Shown here: positions 1-5,443 of the stretch, piece by piece
Layout: each line of letters opens with the position of its first letter
How positions within the stretch are numbered: the first letter of the stretch is position 1
Origin: JBBSEZ01 sp038239195
GTDB taxonomy: Bacteria; Planctomycetota; Planctomycetia; Gemmatales; Gemmataceae
Length of the DNA: 5,791 nucleotides
Assembly: GCA_038239195.1 (NCBI GenBank)
Contig: JBBSEZ010000552.1
Span: 1-5,791, forward strand
Reading direction: 5' to 3'
The notes under the pieces: generated by a model
Told to the model about the DNA's origin: nothing
Seen by the model: the letters and a program-made list of their open reading frames with translations, nothing else
The model's database searches: none
Translations under genes and position numbers: made by a program

Positions 1-782
1 CCTTCCGGCCCCCCCTCTCCCTCCTTGGGAGAGGGGGTTGGGGGGTGAGGGAGGCCCTCCGCCTCGACGGCGACGATCAGCGCCCCCTCGCCCAGCGTGA
101 GGGCTTGCTCGACCGCCTCGGCGAGGCGGGGGCGGACGGCACTGTCGTTCTTGAGCCGATCGATGACGATCTCGATGTTGTGCTTGATCTTGCGGTCGAG
201 TTGCAGGTTGTCGGTCAGGCGCACTACCTGGCCATCGACGCGGGCGCGCATGAAGCCGCGTTTGAGCATGTCGGCGAAGAGGTCCTTGTACTCGCCCTTC
301 TGGCCGCGCACCACGGGGGCCAGAACGAGGAAGCGCGTGCCCTGGGGAAGTGCGAGAATGCGCAGAAGGATCTGCTCGCGCGTCTGGGCGGTGATGGGCC
401 GGCCGCAGTTGGGGCAATGGCCGAGGCCGACGCGGGCGTAGAGGACGCGGAGGTAGTCGTAGACCTCGGTGATGGTGCCGACGGTGGAGCGGGGGTTGCG
501 GCCCGCGGCCTTCTGCTGGATGGAGATGGCGGGGCTGAGGCCGCCGAGATAATCGACGTCGGGCTTCTGCAACTGGCCGAGAAACTGGCGCGCGTAGCTA
601 GACAGCGACTCGACGTAGCGCCTTTGGCCCTCGGCGTACAGCGTGTCGAAGGCCAGCGAGCTCTTGCCGGACCCGCTGACGCCGGTGAAGACGATCAACT
701 TGTTGCGGGGCAGGTCGAGATCGACATTGCGAAGGTTGTGCTCGCGAGCGCCGCGGATGACGATCGTGCTGTTGTTGTCCAT
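1..782 (-). CDS. uvrA: Excinuclease ABC subunit A (UvrA), N-terminal 260 codons; C-terminal part lies beyond the left edge
   Basis: UvrA is the cytoplasmic ABC-type ATPase that finds DNA damage and loads UvrB in nucleotide excision repair. Reading leftward from ATG 782-780, the protein begins MDNNSTIVIRGAREHNLRNV. It has the Walker A loop GVSGSGKSS (residues 34-42), the UvrA signatures FDTLYAEGQRRYVESLSSYA (45-64) and GLSPAISIQQK (81-91), NPRSTVGTITE (96-106), a CPNCGRP motif (123-129), and the UvrB-binding region with RGQKGEYKDLF (159-169) and RARVDGQ (179-185). All match the UvrA family in order and spacing. A purine-rich AGGAG (798-802) lies 15 nt upstream of the ATG, a long spacing, but no other in-frame start is seen nearby. 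The oddity is at residues 243-260, where the frame runs through a palindromic repeat and encodes LPHPPTPSPKEGEGG. This falls where the family normally proceeds toward LFS...CPxCG. The gene is open to the window edge, about a quarter of the usual ~950 residues. Confidence 0.97.
   Translation of the reverse strand, partial: MDNNSTIVIRGAREHNLRNVDLDLPRNKLIVFTGVSGSGKSSLAFDTLYAEGQRRYVESLSSYARQFLGQLQKPDVDYLGGLSPAISIQQKAAGRNPRSTVGTITEVYDYLRVLYARVGLGHCPNCGRPITAQTREQILLRILALPQGTRFLVLAPVVRGQKGEYKDLFADMLKRGFMRARVDGQVVRLTDNLQLDRKIKHNIEIVIDRLKNDSAVRPRLAEAVEQALTLGEGALIVAVEAEGLPHPPTPSPKEGEGGPE
11..37. repeat. Palindromic repeat inside the uvrA reading frame
   Basis: An 11-bp perfect inverted repeat: CCCCCTCTCCC at 11-21 and GGGAGAGGGGG at 27-37, separated by the 5-nt loop TCCTT. 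It is followed by the G/T-rich tract TTGGGGGGTGAGGG (38-51). On the uvrA strand the unit reads CCCTCACCCCCCAACCCCCT and onward, and translates as PHPPTPSPKEGEG. From memory, this peptide-like signature recurs in many planctomycete and other GC-rich genomes as a dispersed intergenic repeat that sometimes enters genes; that is recollection, not a search. The left boundary may lie outside the window. Confidence 0.75.
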
Positions 783-829
783 AACGAGTGAGAAAGGCTC
801 CTGATCGTGGGGCGGAAGCACACCGTTTC

Positions 830-859
830 ACTATACAGGTGTTGGGTAAGCGAGGGCAA
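830..859 (-). promoter_or_regulatory. Probable sigma70-type promoter of uvrA
   Basis: Read leftward, TTGCCC (859-854) and TATAGT (835-830) are separated by 18 bp. They match the TTGACA and TATAAT boxes at 4/6 and 5/6 positions. Transcription would start near 823 and give a leader of about 40 nt before the uvrA ATG. The -10 lies inside an imperfect dyad, CACC (821-824) and GGTG (838-841). On the leftward strand the segment 838-823 reads CTG, ten bases, CGG, which resembles the CTG-N10-CAG LexA operator of enterobacteria with one mismatch. No equally good promoter for the rightward cytochrome gene is visible in this spacer. Confidence 0.55.
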
Positions 860-906
860 GAGGAGCGCCGCCCTGGCGCGAGCCGACAAGCACGAGGGCC
901 CAGGAC

Positions 907-2766
907 ATGAAGCGCGGCATCATTCTTCTGACGTTGGTTTGCCTGCCTCTGGCGGCGTGCGGGAAGCGTGGGCCGCGGGACGTGGCCCCCGCCGAGCCGC
1001 CGCCCGCACCGATCGTCCCCGGCCAGGGGAAGGGGCTGAGCGCGTCCGACCGGCAGCAGTTCTACCACCTGCCCGAGGGCAGTGAGGTATTCCCCTTGCC
1101 GTGGATGCGCGCCCTCGAAAGCGTTTCCACGGGCCAGCCGTTCATGAACGGGCTCGACCGCTTCGGCCTGATTCCCGACCCCAACAACCCCGACGGGCTG
1201 CCGGTAGGCATCACGGCGACGCCGAGCCGCGACACGCGCTTCCTCGACCTCAAGATGGTGGGCGTCAACTGCGCCGCCTGCCACGTCAACGAGTTGAAGG
1301 TCGGCGACAAGACGGTGCGCATCGACGGCGCGCCGAGCCTGTTCGACCTCGGCGCCTTCTACGGCGACCTCATCGAATCGAGCCTGGCGACGGCCAAGAG
1401 CCCCGCGAAGCTGTTCCAGTTCCTGCGCACCTTGGCCCACCAGCCTGAGAAGACGACTCTGGCCGAGAGCGCCGCGCCCCGGCCGCGGGCGCTGATCGCC
1501 CGCGCCTTCGCCGACCTGGCATCGCTGCGCGCGGCGGGGGAGATGGAGAAGGGGATGGCCGACGCGCTGGATGCGCTCATCAAGGCCGAGCACGCCCTCC
1601 CGCCCGTCAACCTCGGGGCGAAGATGAGCACCACGAAGCAAGGGGGGACGGACTTCCTGAGCGGGCAGGCAGACGCGAGCAAGCACTGGAAGGGGAAGAA
1701 GCCGGGCGCGGGCAGTCCGCTGGCGAAGATCGCCTCGCCGGAGGTGCTGGCGGCCCGGGTCTTGCCGGCGTGGCTGAACGAGGCGCGCGTGGTGATCCGG
1801 CTGCTGCGCGCGAGGGGACAATTCCTTCAGACGTTGGTGCAGATCCAGGGGGGGACGAGCATTGGGCCGGGGCGCATCGACGCCTTCGGCGGGGCGCGCA
1901 ACCTCATCTTCCGCCCGACGCCACTCGACCCGTCGAGCGCGCCGGTGAGCTACCCGCACCTGTGGGGCTTCGGCGACACGGTCTGGCTGCACTGGGACGC
2001 CAACACGACGTCGGTGATGGAGCGGAACATCGGCCAGTCGCTCGGCCTGGGGGCGATCTTCAACCCCAAGACGCATGAATCGACCGTCCTGCCGCGCAAC
2101 CTCCACTCGCTCGAAGTGCTCGCCGACAAGCTGGCGGCGCCCGCCTGGCCCGCCGACGTCTTCGGCAAGATCGACGCCGACAGGGCGAAGCGCGGGGAGA
2201 AGCTCTTCGGGTCGCAGTGCGCGACGTGCCACGTCGAGAAGGGGAAGGACGACCCAGACAAGGACGGGCTGTTGCCGCTGGACACGATCGGCACCGACCC
2301 GGCACGGGCCCTGAGCTTCGCCAAGCCGTTGAACGGCCAGCCGTTCTCCGATGCGCTGGCGGATGCGCTGGGGAAGATCAAGCGGCAGGCGTACGCCGAC
2401 GCCAAGATCAGCCCCGACGAGGCGAAGGAGTTCGACGGAACGAGGGGCGTGAAGTGGCGGGCGACGGGGCGCTACGCGCGGCGCCCGCTCGTGGCGATCT
2501 GGGCGACCCCGCCCTATCTGCACAACAACTCGGTCCCCACCCTCTACGACCTGCTGCTGCCCCCGGCCGAGCGGCCGGCGACGTTCCCCCTCGGGCAGCG
2601 CGACTACGACGTGAAGAAGCTCGGCTACGCGACGGCCGGGGTTGGGGCGCCGCGGTTCACGTACGACACCGCCAAGGCGGGGAACCACAACACGGGGCAC
2701 GACTACGGCACGCACCTGAGCGAGGACGAGCGGTATGATCTGCTCGAATATTTGAAGAGTCGTTGA
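907..2766 (+). CDS. RoxA-like diheme c-type cytochrome, predicted lipoprotein
   Basis: This 619-residue protein starts with a lipoprotein signal peptide: MKRG, a hydrophobic stretch (5-14), and lipobox LAAC with Cys18. A Pro-rich linker follows (residues 21-42), so it should be anchored outside the cytoplasmic membrane. Two c-type haem-binding motifs are present: CAACH (122-126) and CATCH (438-442). Between and after them lie blocks I associate with the RoxA-like cytochromes of the cytochrome c peroxidase/MauG group: GPGRIDAFGGARN (320-332), YPHLWGFGDTVWLHWDANTT (349-368) and ATPPYLHNNSVPTLYDLLLP (532-551). His539 is a candidate distal haem ligand. The family founders, RoxA/RoxB, are secreted rubber oxygenases of similar length, but most homologues have no known substrate, so oxygenase or peroxidase activity here is only inferred. 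GAGGG (894-898) lies 8 nt before the ATG. The gene is transcribed divergently from uvrA and convergently with the LRR gene, so it appears monocistronic. Confidence 0.85.
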   Translation: MKRGIILLTLVCLPLAACGKRGPRDVAPAEPPPAPIVPGQGKGLSASDRQQFYHLPEGSEVFPLPWMRALESVSTGQPFMNGLDRFGLIPDPNNPDGLPVGITATPSRDTRFLDLKMVGVNCAACHVNELKVGDKTVRIDGAPSLFDLGAFYGDLIESSLATAKSPAKLFQFLRTLAHQPEKTTLAESAAPRPRALIARAFADLASLRAAGEMEKGMADALDALIKAEHALPPVNLGAKMSTTKQGGTDFLSGQADASKHWKGKKPGAGSPLAKIASPEVLAARVLPAWLNEARVVIRLLRARGQFLQTLVQIQGGTSIGPGRIDAFGGARNLIFRPTPLDPSSAPVSYPHLWGFGDTVWLHWDANTTSVMERNIGQSLGLGAIFNPKTHESTVLPRNLHSLEVLADKLAAPAWPADVFGKIDADRAKRGEKLFGSQCATCHVEKGKDDPDKDGLLPLDTIGTDPARALSFAKPLNGQPFSDALADALGKIKRQAYADAKISPDEAKEFDGTRGVKWRATGRYARRPLVAIWATPPYLHNNSVPTLYDLLLPPAERPATFPLGQRDYDVKKLGYATAGVGAPRFTYDTAKAGNHNTGHDYGTHLSEDERYDLLEYLKSR

Positions 2767-2802
2767 CGCGGGCGCTCAGGCGAGGGGCAGGAAAAGGCCT
2801 CC

Positions 2803-2861
2803 CTGTAGGACGGCTCTCCCGAGCCGTCCGGTCTGGACGGCTCGGGAGAGCCGTCCTACAG
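2803..2861. repeat. Nested inverted repeat with 27-bp perfect arms, between convergent genes
   Basis: The left arm (2803-2829) and right arm (2835-2861) are perfect reverse complements around the 5-nt loop GGTCT. Each arm is itself an inverted repeat: GGACGGCTC (2808-2816) with GAGCCGTCC (2821-2829), and GGACGGCTC (2835-2843) with GAGCCGTCC (2848-2856). The loops are TCCC and GGGA. The 9-mer therefore occurs four times in alternating orientation, flanked by CTGTA and TACAG. RNA could fold as one long hairpin or as two short ones. It sits 36 bp after the cytochrome stop and 23 bp from the LRR gene stop. It could thus act as a bidirectional transcription barrier, but neither side has a convincing U-tract (only four A at 2793-2796 on the leftward exit). 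It also looks like a mobile or dispersed palindromic element. Confidence 0.9.
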
Positions 2862-2884
2862 CAAACCAACTCCTGCCGCTCGCC

Positions 2885-3499
2885 TCACAGGTCGAGGCGG
2901 TCGCCGAAGCGCTCGCGCAGGATGGCCTCCGCCTTCTTGCCGGTACTCTTGCGCGACAGGCGCAGTTCGGTCACCCCGGCAAGGGGGGGCGACCGGGCGA
3001 GGGCCTCCGCGCCGGCCAGGCCGATCCGGTTGTTCTGGAGGTCGAGCTCGCGCAGGCTCGCCAGGTGGGCCGCGCCGGCGAGGGCGGTCGCCCCGACGTC
3101 GCCGATGGCGTTGCCGCCCAGGTCGAGGAGGTGGAGCCGCGACAAGTAGGGGCTTTCGGCCAGGGCGACGGCGCCCTCATCGCCGAGCTTGTTCGAGCCC
3201 AGGTCCAGGTGGGTGAGCCCGCTGCGGTGCGGGGAGGATGCCAGCGCCCGAGCCCCCTCTGCGCCGAGCCGGTTCGACCCGCCGAGCAGGAGCTCCGTGA
3301 GCGCCGGCAGGCAGGGAGCAGCCAGGGCCCGCGCGGCGACGGGGCCGAGGGAGTTGTACGCCACTTCCAGGCTTCGCAGGCCCGCGAGGTTTGGCGACGA
3401 GGCGAGAATGGCGATCGACCCGTCGCCGAGGAACGCCCAGCTCAGTTGGAGCGAGCGCAGCCGGCGGAGGTGCGGCGACTGCGCGATTGCCGAAACGGG
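2885..3499 (-). CDS. C-terminal LRR fragment of the broken gene (shifted frame)
   Basis: From the junction near 3497 to TGA 2887-2885 the shifted frame encodes 203 residues of regular leucine-rich repeats starting VSAIAQSPHLRRLRSLQL. Successive units have the form SPxLxxLxxLxLxxNxLGxxGAxALA with a period of 26-27 residues, for example LGAEGARALASSP, LGDEGAVALAESP, IGDVGATALAGAA and IGLAGAEALARSP. The array is capped by AILRERFGDRLDL. This resembles the ribonuclease-inhibitor or GALA type of LRR. The fragment has no start codon with a clear ribosome site of its own near the junction, so it is probably made only if the frame is intact in the living genome. In other proteins such arrays form curved binding surfaces; the partner is unknown here. 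Confidence 0.65.
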   Translation of the reverse strand, partial: PVSAIAQSPHLRRLRSLQLSWAFLGDGSIAILASSPNLAGLRSLEVAYNSLGPVAARALAAPCLPALTELLLGGSNRLGAEGARALASSPHRSGLTHLDLGSNKLGDEGAVALAESPYLSRLHLLDLGGNAIGDVGATALAGAAHLASLRELDLQNNRIGLAGAEALARSPPLAGVTELRLSRKSTGKKAEAILRERFGDRLDL

Positions 3500-4092
3500 G
3501 CATTGACCTGGTAGAGGTCGAGTTGCAGCAACCCGCCCAGTCGGGGCGAGCTTATCAGTTCGACGAAGGGGGCGCCCTTGACGTTGGTCCGGGAAAGACT
3601 GAGCGAGGCGAGCCCGTCCAGCAGGTCGGAGCCTGCGAGTTTGGTGCAGCCGTCCCGCGACAGCGTCGAGAAGCGCAGGCCCTCTACCCAGGCGTAGGGC
3701 TCCGTGCCAGCCAGGTCCATCCCCGCGCGCGTGAGGATTTTCCTGCCCTCGACGCAGAGGTAGAGCAAGCCGCGCCGGTCGGCATGGGTGTGGTGCCGGC
3801 GGCCGAAACAGAAGTCGCGCATCGGCCCGAACCAGGCGTTGGTGTGCTTGTTCCAGAGCTTCGCCTCCTCCCGGAGGAGGTCGGCGCCGCGGGGGTCGTC
3901 CGCGTCGAGCCGGGCCCTTTCGCACTGCAACCGGACCAGGGCGGCGCGGGCGGAGTCGTGCTCGTCGCCGTGCTCCTCCAGCCAGTCGGCGAGCACGAGG
4001 CGCGGGGCGTCGTCGTCGGGTGTTTCCCTGGCGGCGCGGAGGAATGCCAGCACCTCAGGGCGCGGGGCGGGGGTGGACTTGCGGGGTGGCAT
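3442..4092 (-). CDS. N-terminal open frame of the broken TIGR02996/LRR gene (216 codons)
   Basis: This is the frame translated if the sequence is taken literally. It has 216 residues: the TIGR02996 domain, the spacer, and the first LRR-like units (LASLSLSRTNVKGAPFVELI at 161-180, and LQLDLYQVNAP at 189-199). A 17-residue out-of-frame tail FRQSRSRRTSAGCARSN follows, ending at TGA 3444-3442. The tail has no LRR character, which supports a frameshift rather than a natural C-terminus. The frame is also open far upstream of 4092 through the neighbouring genes, but that extension is antisense or out-of-frame translation of real genes. The start at 4092 is chosen because the domain begins right after it, because a Shine-Dalgarno-like GAGG is correctly placed, and because the upstream gene stops 20 bp before. 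Confidence 0.7.
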   Translation of the reverse strand: MPPRKSTPAPRPEVLAFLRAARETPDDDAPRLVLADWLEEHGDEHDSARAALVRLQCERARLDADDPRGADLLREEAKLWNKHTNAWFGPMRDFCFGRRHHTHADRRGLLYLCVEGRKILTRAGMDLAGTEPYAWVEGLRFSTLSRDGCTKLAGSDLLDGLASLSLSRTNVKGAPFVELISSPRLGGLLQLDLYQVNAPFRQSRSRRTSAGCARSN

Positions 4093-4112
4093 GGTGGGCC
4101 TCGCCGGTGCGG

Positions 4113-4460
4113 TCACTCGACGATCTGGATCGGCCGTTTGCGCATCCCCGCCATCCAGGGCTGGGAGGGCATCTCGCGCAGCCAGTCGCTCAGGCTGGGA
4201 ATGAAGCCGAGGTCTTCGAGGACGTGTTGCTCGGCCACGTCGCGGACGAAGACCTCCTTGCCGTCGGAGTTGGTGAGTGTGCGGCCGAAGATGGCCTCGA
4301 TGACGTAGATGCCGAAGGCGGAGTGGAAGACGCAGCGGTGCGTCACCTCGGCGTGGGCGCTCTTGGTCGAGTCGATCTTCTCGTGGATGGCGAGGTAATC
4401 TTCCGCGGTGCCGCCCCAGCGCTTCGCCGACGAGCGGGCGTGAATCAGGGCCTTGGACAT
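4113..4460 (-). CDS. DUF6915-like small conserved protein (115 aa)
   Basis: This small soluble protein begins MSKALIHARSSAKRWGGTAE and contains DYLAIHEKIDSTKSA (21-35), HRCVFHSAFGIYVIEAIFG (41-59), TNSDGKEVFVRDVAEQHVLE (63-82) and DLGFIPSLSDWLREMPSQPW (83-102). The pattern NSDGK-x-V-x-VR-x(3)-EQH-V-x-ED-LG-x-IP-x(3)-DWL is one I associate with DUF6915, found in planctomycetes and some phages. The function is unknown. Conserved His and Glu residues (H41, H46, E78, H80) could bind metal, but this is a guess. There is no signal peptide or membrane segment. The start is supported by GAGGAG (4475-4470), nine nt upstream of the ATG. The gene lies 36 bp downstream of the LolA-fold gene and 20 bp upstream of the LRR gene, so co-transcription is likely. 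Confidence 0.8.
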   Translation of the reverse strand: MSKALIHARSSAKRWGGTAEDYLAIHEKIDSTKSAHAEVTHRCVFHSAFGIYVIEAIFGRTLTNSDGKEVFVRDVAEQHVLEDLGFIPSLSDWLREMPSQPWMAGMRKRPIQIVE

Positions 4461-4496
4461 GGGGTCGGTCTCCTCGGGTGCCGGCTCGTTCGATCC

Positions 4497-5261
4497 TCAC
4501 GGGCGCGTGAACTCCGCCGGGTCGATGCGGGCGAACGATTTCACTTCTACCAACTCGGCGTCCATCACGCGGGTGCCGTCGCGGAAGGCGACGACCTGGC
4601 CCGGCCGGCGATACCCGTCCACGTCGCGGTAGTTGCCGTAATACGCCTCTTGTTTTACCTTCTTGCCGCCCGGCCCGTCCACCGCGTGTTCGCTTTTCAC
4701 GAGCAGCGCGCTGGCCTTGTCGAAATAGAGCTTGAGCTCGCGCTGGCCGCCCACCGTCACCAGCACGCCGACGGTCTCCCGGCCGTTGAGCTTCATCTCC
4801 CCCAACGAGGTCAGCTTGAATGCGGGGCTCGTCAGAAGTGGGACGAGGCGCATCGCCTGCTCGAGGTCGAGCGTCTGGCGCATCTGGGCCCGCGTCGGGG
4901 CGGGGAGCTCCTGCTCCTTGCCGTCGAGCAGCACGATCGAGCGCTCGCCGTTGAGCAAGTGAACGACGGTGTGCGTCTTGCCGTCGCCGGTCACCTGTAC
5001 CACGCTCTTGAACTGGCCGGGCAACTGCACCGTGGTCTCGCTGACGAACGGCACCTTGGTCGTGCCGACGACGAGCGTGCCCTTCATTTTCACCCGGTCG
5101 GCCCGCGCCCGGGCCAGGCGCTCCTGCCCGCCGTGAGCGCGGATGGCCCGCTCGATCAGCGCTCGAGGGGCCTCCTGGGCCAGGGCCGGCCCGGCCGCGA
5201 ACAGCAACAGCGCGACCAGGGAAACCATGCCCTGGCGGGCACCGGCGAACGTCCTGCGCAT
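4497..5261 (-). CDS. Secreted LolA-fold (outer-membrane lipoprotein-sorting-like) protein, 254 aa
   Basis: The protein starts MRRTFAGARQGMVSLVALLL and has a Sec signal peptide: basic N-region, hydrophobic core 13-23, and probable signal peptidase I cleavage after ALA (residue 28), giving mature QEAPRALIERAIRAHGG. The mature part is rich in beta-strand patterns: VKMKGTLVVGTTKVPFVSET (58-77), TVQLPGQFKSVVQ (77-89), GREVGV-like NGRETVGVLV (159-168), LKLYFDKASALLVKSEHAVD (176-195), EAYYGNYRDVDGYRRPGQVV (205-224), and a terminal IDPAEFTRP. I recognise this arrangement from planctomycete proteins annotated as LolA-like or DUF4292/DUF4412-like periplasmic proteins. The fold probably binds hydrophobic ligands; the actual role is unknown. 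A TTG two codons upstream (5267) is rejected because it abuts the GGAGG (5268-5272), which is correctly placed six nt before the ATG at 5261. It is the first gene of the likely three-gene unit. Confidence 0.8.
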   Translation of the reverse strand: MRRTFAGARQGMVSLVALLLFAAGPALAQEAPRALIERAIRAHGGQERLARARADRVKMKGTLVVGTTKVPFVSETTVQLPGQFKSVVQVTGDGKTHTVVHLLNGERSIVLLDGKEQELPAPTRAQMRQTLDLEQAMRLVPLLTSPAFKLTSLGEMKLNGRETVGVLVTVGGQRELKLYFDKASALLVKSEHAVDGPGGKKVKQEAYYGNYRDVDGYRRPGQVVAFRDGTRVMDAELVEVKSFARIDPAEFTRP

Positions 5262-5267
5262 GGGCAA

Positions 5268-5272
5268 CCTCC
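5268..5272 (-). promoter_or_regulatory. Ribosome binding site deciding the start of the LolA-fold gene
   Basis: On the leftward strand GGAGG at 5272-5268 is followed by TTGCCC and then ATG (5261-5259), a spacing of six nt. The in-frame TTG directly after GGAGG would have no spacer, so the ATG is the start. Confidence 0.75.
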
Positions 5273-5372
5273 GTGGCTCCGAGCTCGAATGAGTCCTCGC
5301 CCCTGGGCGCGACCTGTTGTCTCACGGGATGTTGCGCTCAGAGTTGCGGGCCGCCCTTGCGCGGGGCGCCCT

Positions 5373-5378
5373 TATAAT
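5373..5378 (+). promoter_or_regulatory. TATAAT -10 element, probable promoter of the YjbQ-family gene
   Basis: The spacer 5262-5443 separates the divergent LolA-fold and YjbQ-family genes. It holds a perfect TATAAT at 5373-5378, unusual in DNA this GC-rich. A start near 5385 would leave about 60 nt of leader before the ATG at 5444. No good -35 is seen at 16-18 bp: position 5350-5355 is GCCGCC. The box may therefore be activator-dependent or fortuitous. The element includes the self-complementary TTATAA (5372-5377), so it might also serve the leftward operon, for which no better -10 is evident. The rest of the spacer shows no riboswitch or terminator that I can support. Confidence 0.5.
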
Positions 5379-5443
5379 GACATTCTCGCGGACGAAACAC
5401 AACGTCGCTCCGGATCGCGAACCGCAAGCAAGAGGGGCCCGGG

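Larger units (their letters stand above)
2885..4092 (-). pseudogene. TIGR02996 domain / leucine-rich repeat protein gene, interrupted by a single-base frameshift
   Basis: Read as one unit the gene would encode about 402 residues. It starts MPPRKSTPAP at ATG 4092-4090, with GAGG six nt upstream. The N-terminal TIGR02996 'repeat-companion' domain spans about residues 13-60 (FLRAARETPDDDAPRLVLAD, then WLEEHGD and RAALVRLQCERARL). A spacer with REEAKLWNKHTNAWFGPMRD (75-94) follows, then LRR-type repeats from about residue 155. Up to NAP (197-199) the reading frame is one; from VSAIAQSPHLRRL onward it continues in the frame shifted by one base. The repeat pattern SPxLxxLxxLxL...ALA runs smoothly across the junction, so one base appears to be missing from the four-G run 3497-3500 (CCCC on the coding strand). 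About six ribonuclease-inhibitor-like repeats of ~26 residues follow, with motifs such as LDLGSNKLGDEGAVALAESP. No signal peptide is seen, so the product should be cytoplasmic; its function is unknown. The cause may be a sequencing error or a real mutation. Confidence 0.8.

Noticed and set aside
45..791. A 248-codon rightward open frame antisense to uvrA
   Set aside because: The leftward strand encodes textbook UvrA motifs throughout; the rightward translation is low-complexity Ala/Asp/Gly-rich.
598..2715. A 705-codon leftward open frame antisense to the RoxA-like cytochrome gene
   Set aside because: Its translation is Arg/Pro-rich with no recognisable domain. The opposite strand encodes a clearly conserved cytochrome, and long antisense frames are expected in GC-rich DNA where stop codons are rare.
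2803..2861. CRISPR repeat or attachment site
   Set aside because: There is one palindromic unit with no regularly spaced copies or spacers, and no integrase or cas gene nearby.
3490..3505. Programmed -1 ribosomal frameshifting in the LRR gene
   Set aside because: No X-XXY-YYZ heptamer is present, and re-pairing of the GCC codon with TGC would be poor. A missing base in the C run is the simpler explanation.
3442..5325. A 627-codon leftward open frame spanning the LolA-fold, DUF6915 and LRR genes
   Set aside because: Only the last 216 codons (from 4092) match a protein family. The upstream part is out-of-frame translation of two other well-supported leftward genes.
5262..5443. TPP riboswitch upstream of the YjbQ-family (thiamine-phosphate synthase type) gene
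   Set aside because: I cannot find the conserved THI-box core (CUGAGA and related) in this spacer, and the family's thiamine link is itself weak.
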